Under the pieces are notes generated by a model. That model saw nothing but the letters and a program-made list of their open reading frames with translations. It was not told where the DNA came from and did no database searches. A stretch of 14,223 bases of DNA from an uncultured Bacilli bacterium (GTDB lineage Bacteria; Bacillota_I; Bacilli_A; RF39; UBA660). Position 1 is the first letter of the stretch. Each line of letters begins with the position of its first letter. The position numbers were made by a program, and so were the translations under genes. Shown piece after piece: positions 1-5,886 of this stretch. The stretch covers positions 1 through 14,223 of the forward strand of contig CAJTLA010000040.1 in the NCBI GenBank assembly GCA_910576985.1, given 5' to 3'.

Positions 1-407
1 ATATTGATCCAGAAGGATATTTTGGAGAAAGAATAGGAAAGTTTTTAAAAGATTTATGGGATGAGACTGTAAATTTAGGAGTGAGTTTTGGGGCAACGAT
101 ACAAGGAGGAGTAGAGGCTGGATTTGGAATGGTTGCGTCATTAGGACAATTGGCTTATGATACAGGAAGTGCTTTATTTTATGGAAGTGTGGCAATAGGA
201 AGTGAACTGTATTATAAGTTAGGAATATTTAGTGAAGAGGAATATAGAGATAATGTTAGTTATAGTACAAAAAAATTAAAAGAAGTAGGAGAAAGATTGA
301 ATCCAGTTAATGCGATAAAAGGGATTGTTGATAATTTAAAAAATACGTTTAGTTTAGAAATGCATAAAACAGGAAAACAAATTCTGACTGGAATATATTG
401 TAAATAG
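1..407 (+). CDS. C-terminal end of an Rhs/YD-repeat-type polymorphic toxin, 5' partial, toxin tail truncated
   Basis: The frame is open from the left edge (first full codon at 3), so the gene begins outside the window. The first residues read IDPEGYFGERIG, like the N-x-DPxG border that closes an Rhs core and precedes a variable toxin tail. Next comes a Gly/Ala-rich stretch (GGVEAGFGMVASLG) and a linker ending KNTFSLE, which I take as a pretoxin segment. After FSLE (base 360) only 15 residues remain before the TAG at 405-407. That is too short for a toxin domain, so the tail was probably cut or swapped here. The stretch 125-360 recurs at 3462-3696, where it runs on into a longer tail. The frame also has an ATG at 129 and a GTG at 81, but the open upstream frame makes an internal start unnecessary. 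A DUF4279-like gene follows 14 bases on. Rhs origin is inferred from motif and context, because the YD repeats are outside the window. Confidence 0.65.
   Translation, partial: IDPEGYFGERIGKFLKDLWDETVNLGVSFGATIQGGVEAGFGMVASLGQLAYDTGSALFYGSVAIGSELYYKLGIFSEEEYRDNVSYSTKKLKEVGERLNPVNAIKGIVDNLKNTFSLEMHKTGKQILTGIYCK
125..360 (+). repeat. Pretoxin direct repeat, copy A
   Basis: This 236-bp stretch recurs in the same orientation at 3462-3696. A hand alignment gives about 13 substitutions and one single-base gap, near 94% identity. Homology stops sharply on both sides: the left flank is Rhs-like here and a YD repeat there, and the right flank is a 15-residue tail here and a longer tail there. Confidence 0.85.
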
Positions 408-421
408 AAAGAGGCAATAAA

Positions 422-865
422 ATGAATGATTTACCTAAAATTAAAGTTATATTTAGTCTGAGTAGTTCAAATTCTGGTTTGTTGTGTTTGAGTGATATAA
501 TAAAAATTTCTCCTACAAAAATTCGTGACATTGATGATTGGCCAGAGGCAATAAAAAATAATAAAAATTTACCTAGAGAATTACAACCTTGTTATGTTTG
601 GAGTTTAGAATATGAGAAAACAAATTGTAAAGATGTAAATGTGTTGTTAAATGAATTACGATATAGTTTATTTGGTAAAGAGCAAGAGATACGAAGATTA
701 GTGAAGAAAAACAATTGGGATATGGGCATTACAGTTATTGTAGATGAATATCAAACAAATAAAGCCTATATCGGATTGGATACTATTAATTTATCATTTA
801 TACATTCTTTAAATTGTGAAATTGGATTTGATATATCACAATTTGAAGACGAAGAAATTTTTTAA
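422..865 (+). CDS. DUF4279-like protein, putative toxin-immunity protein
   Basis: A 147-residue soluble protein with no signal peptide or membrane segment. The layout resembles DUF4279: an N-terminal beta region, a short SPTKI motif (30-34), a tryptophan in an acidic loop (DDW at 38-40), YVWSLEY (58-64), a helix rich in Leu and Glu (73-95), a strand GITVIVDEY (102-110) and a C-terminal segment ending GFDISQFED. The family has no settled biochemistry. Immunity is inferred from its place 14 bases after a truncated toxin tail. AAAGAGG at 408-414 is a usable ribosome binding site 7 bases before the ATG, so the start is well placed. A third toxin-tail remnant begins directly after its stop. The reading frame is intact, unlike the toxin parts on both sides. 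Confidence 0.6.
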   Translation: MNDLPKIKVIFSLSSSNSGLLCLSDIIKISPTKIRDIDDWPEAIKNNKNLPRELQPCYVWSLEYEKTNCKDVNVLLNELRYSLFGKEQEIRRLVKKNNWDMGITVIVDEYQTNKAYIGLDTINLSFIHSLNCEIGFDISQFEDEEIF

Positions 866-868
866 TAA

Positions 869-1175
869 GGGGAGCAGTATGCAAAAGCAAAAACAGTAGC
901 TACGATATATGGTGGTTATAAGGTAGGGACAAGTGTTTATGATAAGATAACAGGTCCATCATCATTTGGTGGAATGAGTAAGACAAATCCTGTTGGTGAT
1001 GATTATTTGAGTTTATTACAAGAATTTAGGAATAACAGTACTGAATATGCTTGTCCTACTTATGATACAAGAATGAATATTATTAAAAAAGTATGATAAA
1101 TAGAGATCATCTCAAGAACAGTTTGATGAATTAAGTAGAGGTGATAATAAAGGAAAGAAATCTAAAAAATTATAA
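869..1175 (+). pseudogene. Remnant of a displaced toxin C-terminal tail, headless and frameshifted
   Basis: There is no start codon or ribosome binding site. From 872 the frame reads EQYAKAKTVATIYGGYKVG and continues to GPSSFGGMSKTNP and a tail ending NIIKKV, stopping at 1094-1096. The TIYGGYK stretch matches the linker of the tail at 3719-3830 (TAITIYGGYKGTTG), including the shared bases ACGATATATGGTGG, so both derive from the same pretoxin. After 1096 a second frame holds SSQEQFDELSRGDN and ends KGKKSKKL at 1173-1175, which looks like the true C-terminus after a frameshift; a TAG in that frame is a further lesion. The downstream tail differs from the other copies, so this was a different toxin specificity. 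I do not recognise the toxin family. Confidence 0.55.
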
Positions 1176-1241
1176 ACTTAATTTAAATAAAAAAAGAAGA
1201 ACATTTATATAATAATTAATTAGTATCGAGGGAGGTTACAA

Positions 1242-2243
1242 ATGTTAGAACAAGATTTTAAAAATATATTATTAAATATCAAACATGAGATTAAAAATAG
1301 TCAGATAAAGACGATGTTTGAAGTAAATAAAAATTTAATTATGCTTTATTTTAGACTTGGAAAAATTATTTCGGAAAATAGTGAATATGGCAGAAGTTTT
1401 ATTAAAAATGTTTCTACAGAATTAAAATTAGAATTTCCTAATATGAAAGGATTTTCAGAAAGAAACTTAAATTATATGAAACTATTTTATGAAGAATATA
1501 AAGATGATGAGAATTTGCAACAGCTTGTTGCAAATTTGCCTTGGGGACATAATTTACTATTGATTGAAAAATTTAAAGATAAAGAGACTCGCAAAATATA
1601 TGCTGAAGCTACACTAGAAAACGGGTGGAGCAGAAATGTACTATCATTTCAGATAGACGGAAAATATCATTTAAGAGTTGGGAATAGTACTAACAATTTT
1701 AGTAATACATTACCTAGTCCTAATAGTGATTTAGTAAATAATGTAATAAAAGATCCTTATATATTTGATTTTATAACTTTAAAAGATGGATATAAAGAAA
1801 AAGCATTAGAAATGACTATGATAAACAGAATACGGGATGTTTTATTGGAACTAGGAAATGGATTCAGTTTTGTTGGTAATCAATATAAATTAACTGTTGG
1901 CAATGATGATTACTATATTGATTTGCTTTTTTATCATTTGAAGTTAAGGTGTTATGTTGTCGTTGAATTAAAAGCTAATAGTTTTAAACCAGAATATTCT
2001 GGTAAAATGAATTTTTATCTTAATGCTGTGAATGATATGTTAAAAAATGAATTTGATAATCCATCAATAGGACTTATACTTTGCCGGGAAAAAGATAAAT
2101 TAACTGCACAATACTCATTAAAAGGAATTGATCAACCAATTGGGATAAGTTCTTATGAAATTACAAAATTTTTACCTGATGATATATCTAAAGAATTGCC
2201 TACTGAAGAGGATATTAATCTTCATATTGATATAGAAGAATAG
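1242..2243 (+). CDS. YhcG-type PD-(D/E)XK nuclease family protein (DUF1016)
   Basis: The 333-residue protein is near the usual length of the YhcG/DUF1016 family. The N-terminal DUF1016 part is helical and includes GFSERNLNYMKLFYEEY (70-86), LPWGHNLLLIEKF (99-111) and the GWSRNVL motif (128-134). The C-terminal nuclease part starts near residue 170. It carries the PD-(D/E)XK core as D227 (YYIDLLFYH) and E242-x-K244 (VVVELKA), followed by KMNFYLNAV. The catalytic residues are therefore present. GGGAGG at 1230-1235, 6 bases before the ATG, fixes the start. A TATAAT at 1208-1213 could be a -10 box, but I see no good -35. Members often occur in defence or mobile regions; the exact role is unsettled. 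It is intact in the middle of broken toxin remnants, so it is probably an independent insertion or resident. Confidence 0.9.
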   Translation: MLEQDFKNILLNIKHEIKNSQIKTMFEVNKNLIMLYFRLGKIISENSEYGRSFIKNVSTELKLEFPNMKGFSERNLNYMKLFYEEYKDDENLQQLVANLPWGHNLLLIEKFKDKETRKIYAEATLENGWSRNVLSFQIDGKYHLRVGNSTNNFSNTLPSPNSDLVNNVIKDPYIFDFITLKDGYKEKALEMTMINRIRDVLLELGNGFSFVGNQYKLTVGNDDYYIDLLFYHLKLRCYVVVELKANSFKPEYSGKMNFYLNAVNDMLKNEFDNPSIGLILCREKDKLTAQYSLKGIDQPIGISSYEITKFLPDDISKELPTEEDINLHIDIEE

Positions 2244-2412
2244 AATTTTAAGTAATAATTAGGTATTAAAATTTTAGATTTTTATTAAAAATTTCCAATT
2301 ATTATTAATTAAAAATAAGCAAAAATAAACTAAAAATGATGTAAATGTGAGTAACTATTTCAAAAAGAACTGAAAAAATTTCGCAGTAGGATATCAGAAT
2401 TATTGGGATTAA
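2244..2412 (+). other. Non-coding AT-rich spacer before the RNase-like toxin remnant
   Basis: I find no open gene here. One frame near 2340-2430 reads VNVSNYFKKN, stop, KNFAVGYQNYWD, stop. This might be decayed coding sequence of a toxin-carrying protein, but it is too short to assign. There is no clear terminator or promoter. Confidence 0.4.
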
Positions 2413-2435
2413 GTGAAGCAAGGGGTGACAGTTGA

Positions 2436-2868
2436 GCGGAGGTACCATTTACAGAAGTTTGGGACTATAGATATTGTGAATATAATTGGAATTTTGAAGA
2501 GGTATCAAAATAATACAGTTTCTCATTCTTTGAGTAAGAGTAGTCCATATGATGGGCAAATAACGCATATTATGGATTATAGGAAAATTATTGATGAATA
2601 TAAATGGGGAAAACCAGAAACCTTATATGATCATTTTAATAGACATGGAAAGGAACTTTTAGCTTCAGATTATGTTGATTATGCGTTGAAATCACAAGAT
2701 CTTTATAAAAATAGAGCTCAACACAAAATGGAGATTGGACGAGATGGAATTGTACGAGTTTATGATGAAACAAATAATTTATTTGGCTCCTACAATACAG
2801 ATGGTACTACTCGAACATTTTTTAAACCTGCGGGAAAGAATTATTGGAATAATCAACAGAATAAATAA
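2436..2868 (+). pseudogene. Frameshifted toxin module, RNase-like tail of HFxxHG...TFFKP type
   Basis: The C-terminal frame (about 2506-2868) reads NNTVSHSLSKSSPYDGQITH, then MDYRKIIDEYKW, DHFNRHGKELLASDYVDY, GIVRVYDETNNLFGSYN and TTRTFFKPAGKNYW. This pattern (HF-x2-HG, then a RVYD strand, a FG-Y-N turn and a TFFKP end) is common at the end of Rhs, CDI and LXG toxins. I read it as a small RNase-like (possibly BECR-fold) domain, by recall rather than search. The frame is nominally open from a GTG at 2413, but that start has no ribosome binding site. The 5' part makes better protein sense one frame over, where 2439-2510 reads EVPFTEVWDYRYCEYNWNFE and then EVSK before a TAA at 2511. One inserted base near 2507-2513 would explain this. 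The module lacks any N-terminal delivery part. Its probable immunity gene follows 38 bases on. Confidence 0.65.
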
Positions 2869-2906
2869 GATGAATTTTTAAAATATTTATAATAGGAGGA
2901 TTTGTT

Positions 2907-3302
2907 ATGGAAGAATATGAGAGTTTTTTGAGAAAAACATGTAGTCATAATAATCAAATATTATATCGAGCGATCGATACTTTTGATCAAGCTAAACAAA
3001 TAAAAAATGTATATGTTATTTTTGAAGGTGATTATGGCGGAATTATATATCTTACTTGTCCTATGAAATTAGTAAATTGTACGGAGAATGAGTTGCAAGC
3101 ACTTTTAGAATATATTGATGAATTGTATTGGAACGATTTAGATGGTGCAAATATATTTTACGAAATTTTACGTTCTGGTCAATGTTTAACAGGAGGAATG
3201 GGCGGAGGACAGGCTATAGATGATATTTGGATTCATCCAGAAATAAAAAAACTAGGATTGGACAGTTTAATAAAGAAACGATTAACTAAAACTAGTCATT
3301 AA
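2907..3302 (+). CDS. Immunity protein for the HFxxHG-type toxin
   Basis: A 131-residue soluble protein, intact. Visible landmarks are EGDYGGIIYLTCPM (40-53), a helix ELQALLEYIDELYWND (62-77), GGMGGGQ (96-102) and IWIHPEIKKLGL (107-118). I know this combination (a YGG strand, YLTCP, GGMGGG, WIHPE) as the usual companion of toxins ending in TFFKP, so the pairing rests on family knowledge plus adjacency. It should bind and neutralise the toxin in the cytoplasm. AGGAGG at 2894-2899, 7 bases before the ATG, is one of the strongest ribosome binding sites in the region. The immunity gene therefore looks translatable while its toxin does not. A hairpin terminator follows at 3333-3356. Confidence 0.75.
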   Translation: MEEYESFLRKTCSHNNQILYRAIDTFDQAKQIKNVYVIFEGDYGGIIYLTCPMKLVNCTENELQALLEYIDELYWNDLDGANIFYEILRSGQCLTGGMGGGQAIDDIWIHPEIKKLGLDSLIKKRLTKTSH

Positions 3303-3332
3303 TTTAGAAGATTTTGGTTTTTCAAGTAAAGG

Positions 3333-3356
3333 GCTAATCGATTGATTGGCTTTTCT
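3333..3356 (+). terminator. Intrinsic terminator after the immunity gene
   Basis: GCTAATC (3333-3339) pairs with GATTGGC (3344-3350), 7 pairs with one G-T, around a GATT loop, followed by TTTTCTTTTA. The hairpin resembles the one at 5020-5042, as if both cassettes arrived with a similar 3' flank. Confidence 0.6.
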
Positions 3357-3393
3357 TTTATGTAAATGTTTCATCAACCAATTGATTAAAAAA

Positions 3394-3875
3394 TTGAAAA
3401 AAAGAGAAGAAATCGATTATACTTATGATGTCTTGAATCGGTTGAGTACGATTACTGATGGTGGAATGGTTGCGTCGTTAGGATAATCGGCTTATGATAC
3501 AGGAAGTGCATTATTTTATGGAAGTGCGGCAATAGGAAGTGAAATGTATTATAAGTTAGGGATATTTAGTGAAGAGGAATATGGAGATAATGTTAGTTAT
3601 AGTACAAAAAACTAAAAGAAGTAGGAGAAAGATTGAATTCGGTTAATGCTATAAAAGGAATTGTTGATAATTTAAAAAATACGTTTAGTTTAGAAAATAT
3701 GAGTAAGTTTGCAGATAAGGATACTTCTTATAAGGATAAAGTAGCGTATGCGAAAGAAGCAGCAAAAACAGCGATTACGATATATGGTGGATATAAAGGA
3801 ACAACTGGAGTGTTTGAATATATTATTAAATCTAATGGTAGTGTCAATCACAAAATATTTGTTCCTAATAAATAA
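3394..3875 (+). pseudogene. YD-repeat scrap fused to a broken copy of the pretoxin and tail
   Basis: From 3412 the frame reads IDYTYDVLNRLSTITD, a textbook YD (Rhs) repeat unit. It passes directly, at about 3462, into GMVASLG, the pretoxin stretch also found at 126-146. The rest of the Rhs core is therefore missing, which marks a recombination or deletion joint. Two lesions follow: a C-to-T change makes TAA at 3481-3483 where the first copy has CAA, and one A is lost at about 3612 in a run of A residues. The frame recovers as NSVNAIKGIVDNLKNTFSLE and continues past the point where the first copy diverges, through NMSKFADKDTSYKDKVAYAK, TAITIYGGYKGTTGVFEYI and SNGSVNHKIFVPNK. This tail is the likely partner of the Imm40-like gene 17 bases on. 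It cannot be translated as a whole. Confidence 0.7.
3462..3696 (+). repeat. Pretoxin direct repeat, copy B
   Basis: Second copy of 125-360, lacking one A and carrying a premature TAA. Such shared segments upstream of variable tails are natural sites for homologous exchange of toxin tails. Confidence 0.85.
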
Positions 3876-3892
3876 GATAGGAGTTTATTAAA

Positions 3893-4207
3893 ATGAATAT
3901 AAAGAAATATATACCACAAGAATTGATTGAAAAAAGTATTGATTTAACAGATATATTAGGAGCTTTTGAATTAGCATGGGCTTATACCGACGTAATGATA
4001 GTTCTAAAATATTTAGAAAAAAATGAAATCCTTATACTTGGTGGGGATGTGTTAGATAAAAAATTGTCTTATACTTATGATAATTGGTGTTATCAAGACA
4101 AAAATTATATAGAAAGTATTGAATACACAAAAAATTATATTAATAATTATTATGTTAAAAATGGTAATGAATACTATTATGTTTTAGTAGTAACTAAAAC
4201 CGATTAG
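3893..4207 (+). CDS. Imm40-like immunity protein
   Basis: A 104-residue protein with no membrane segment. It fits the Imm40 pattern: a helix DLTDILGAFELAW (17-29), then EKNEILILGGDVL (42-54), then YTYDNWCY (60-67), and a C-terminal helix and strand ending YYYVLVVTK. The LGGD and YDNW motifs are the main reason for the call. The family is predicted to neutralise polymorphic toxins; the exact partner is not known. AGGAG at 3879-3883, 9 bases before the ATG, supports the start. It follows a broken toxin tail by 17 bases in the usual toxin-then-immunity order, and its own frame is intact. The cognate toxin was probably the tail ending HKIFVPNK, now disrupted upstream. Confidence 0.7.
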   Translation: MNIKKYIPQELIEKSIDLTDILGAFELAWAYTDVMIVLKYLEKNEILILGGDVLDKKLSYTYDNWCYQDKNYIESIEYTKNYINNYYVKNGNEYYYVLVVTKTD

Positions 4208-4219
4208 TAAAATGAATGA

Positions 4220-4465
4220 TTAAAAAGATATGGAAAAAGCAATGATCGATATGGTAAATATGAGAAGCGTCCTTTTATGCAATATAATAGTGTGATGAAA
4301 GAAATTATCGATTCCAGAAAGCCTATTATTGATCCTAGGTCTTCTAAGGCGTTATTATGGCATGTACCAGGATCTATGAATGGAAAAGTAGGACAATGGG
4401 AATTGGCTATTAATCCAACAACGAATGAAATTTATCATTATAATTTTACTAGTCGTTTAAAGTAA
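4220..4465 (+). pseudogene. Orphan toxin C-terminal tail (WELxINPxTNEIxHxNF type)
   Basis: The frame is open from just after a TGA at 4217-4219. It reads LKRYGKSNDRYGKYEKRPFM, then MKEIIDSRKPIIDPRSSKAL, WHVPGSMNGKVGQW and ELAINPTTNEIYHYNF, ending SRLK. The ATG at 4277 (62 residues) has no ribosome binding site and is probably not a real start. The ending (DPR..S-AL-W-VPG...G-W-EL-I-N-TNEI-H-NF) is one I associate with the last 60-80 residues of Rhs-type toxins, where it closes a small nuclease-like domain; I cannot name the family. No N-terminal part is present. It starts 12 bases after the Imm40-like stop, so it is a separate displaced tail, and its partner should be the broken gene at 4488-4985. 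Confidence 0.6.
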
Positions 4466-4487
4466 ATATGGAAAGAAAATTAATAGT

Positions 4488-4985
4488 ATGCATGTTTATA
4501 GTATTAACAAACGTTATTGTTTAAAAACAATAAATAATGAAATTTGTTGTGAAGGAAAAGTAATCTATCGGGATTATTGGATTGTTTTTGATCCAATAGA
4601 ACAACCAAAAATTGAAGATTTTTTTGGACTTTATGTGTCACATTATGGGCTACATTTTTCAGTTGTTACTAAGAGGGCTATTTGTTTTGGAGGTCTTAAT
4701 GATTGTTGCACATGGATTAAGACAAAATTAAAATTTCCTAGTTCGTTTAAGGGAGAGTTATATATTGAGCGTGATATTTATAATGGGGATGAAAGATATG
4801 CAGATTAATGGCCAACGTATTATGATAAAGAAAAAAATATAATATGTATTGGAGATTATAATGAAAAAGATAATGATGAGGAAGTAGAATTTTGTATTGA
4901 TATTATTGCAGTACTAGAAGATGGTAAATATTTAAAAGCAATATGGATAAAGAATATGGAATTTGAATGTGGAAGACCGTTTTAA
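4488..4985 (+). pseudogene. Putative immunity gene interrupted by one in-frame stop
   Basis: From the ATG at 4488 the frame encodes 106 residues, meets TAA at 4806-4808, and continues without a shift for 58 more codons to a TAA at 4983-4985. The second part (YYDKEKNIICIGDYNEKDND, then EVEFCIDIIAVLEDGKYLKA) is as protein-like as the first, so this was one gene of about 165 residues. A single change, such as CAA to TAA, would explain the lesion. The sequence is acidic, rich in aromatic and Cys residues, with no membrane segment. I do not recognise a family. Position after an orphan toxin tail suggests immunity. The ribosome binding site is poor (GGAAAG at 4470-4475, 12 bases off), so the start is uncertain. 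Confidence 0.6.
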
Positions 4986-5019
4986 AATATTGTTTTATAA
5001 TACTATCTAAGAGTTAGGT

Positions 5020-5042
5020 CAATCAATTGGTTGGTTTTTTTT
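5020..5042 (+). terminator. Intrinsic terminator closing the toxin/immunity region
   Basis: CAATC pairs with GGTTG around AATT, directly followed by GTTTTTTTTG. The stem is short and includes one G-T pair, but the T run is good. The bases AATCAATTGGTTG (5021-5033) also occur inverted at 3375-3387. Confidence 0.5.
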
Positions 5043-5104
5043 GTTTTGTGTTCAAATTTTGGTTATGCTTCGCCTTTAAATGAAAAATTTATTTTTTATT
5101 TTCC

Positions 5105-5133
5105 TTGTATAAAGTAGCTGTTTATACTATAAT
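5105..5133 (+). promoter_or_regulatory. Sigma-A-type promoter for uppS-cdsA-rseP
   Basis: TTGTAT at 5105-5110 and a perfect TATAAT at 5128-5133 are 17 bases apart. The predicted transcript would start near 5140, about 18 bases before the uppS start codon. It lies after the terminator at 5020-5042, so the operon is insulated from the toxin region. Confidence 0.75.
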
Positions 5134-5157
5134 ATTAAATAGATTGTGAGGTAACAT

Positions 5158-5886
5158 ATGGAAATTCAAAAAATGAAAATTCCTAGACATGTTGGAATTA
5201 TTGTTGATGGAAACGGAAGATGGGCAGAGAAACGTGGAAAAAAGCGGAGTTATGGTCATAAAGCTGGTTCAGAAAATTTAGAAAAACTAAGTCGTTATAT
5301 TTTAACAAAAACTGGTGTTGAGATATTAAGTGTTTACGTTTTTTCTACAGAAAACTTTAAGCGAAGTGTAGAAGAAGTAGATTATTTAATGGGTTTATTT
5401 ACTAAAAAATTTAAAAATGATTCGAAAAAATATAAACAAGAAAATATTAGAATTATTTTTTCTGGTAGAAGGGAACCTTTAAAAGAAGAAGTGTTAAAAA
5501 CAATGGATGAAATTGTAGAGATGACAAAAGATAATACTGGAGGAATTTTAAATTTTTGTCTTAATTATGGAGGTCATTCAGAAATTATAGATGCCACCTT
5601 AAAAATACATCATGATTTAGAAAATGGTGTAATTCAAGAATTAGATGAGACTGTATTTTCTAAATATTTGTATCATGACTTGCCACCAATTGATTTTTTA
5701 ATTCGAACAAGTGGAGAATATCGAATTAGTAATTTTATGTTATGGCAAGCTTCTTATGCAGAATTTTATTTTCCAGAAACTTATTTTCCAGATTTTAATG
5801 AAGAAAAATTTGATCAAGCCATTTTAGAATATACAAAAAGAGATCGTAGATTTGGAGGAATTGATTATGAAAAAAAGGATCATTAG
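5158..5886 (+). CDS. uppS: Undecaprenyl diphosphate synthase (cis-prenyltransferase)
   Basis: Makes C55 undecaprenyl diphosphate by adding eight isopentenyl units in cis to farnesyl diphosphate; the product becomes the lipid carrier for peptidoglycan and wall polymers. It works in the cytoplasm at the membrane. At 242 residues the length is typical. The family motifs are all visible: HVGIIVDGNGRWA (11-23, with the Mg-binding Asp at 17), GHKAG (33-37), VFSTENFKR (61-69), LNFCLNYGGH (131-140), DFLIRTSGEYRISNFMLWQ (179-197) and YAEFYFPETYFPDF (200-213). The common Met before DGNGRW is Val here, a mild change. GAGGT 6 bases before the ATG supports the start. It is the first gene of its operon and overlaps cdsA by 20 bases. 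Confidence 0.96.
   Translation: MEIQKMKIPRHVGIIVDGNGRWAEKRGKKRSYGHKAGSENLEKLSRYILTKTGVEILSVYVFSTENFKRSVEEVDYLMGLFTKKFKNDSKKYKQENIRIIFSGRREPLKEEVLKTMDEIVEMTKDNTGGILNFCLNYGGHSEIIDATLKIHHDLENGVIQELDETVFSKYLYHDLPPIDFLIRTSGEYRISNFMLWQASYAEFYFPETYFPDFNEEKFDQAILEYTKRDRRFGGIDYEKKDH

Noticed and set aside
349..531. Minus-strand 60-codon frame
   Set aside because: It crosses the end of the Rhs tail and the start of the DUF4279 gene, has no ribosome binding site, and gives low-complexity hydrophobic sequence.
418..4221. 14-base match TAAAATGAATGATT at 418-431 and 4208-4221
   Set aside because: It could be a relic of an immunity-gene start, but 14 AT-rich bases in this composition are too weak to call a repeat.
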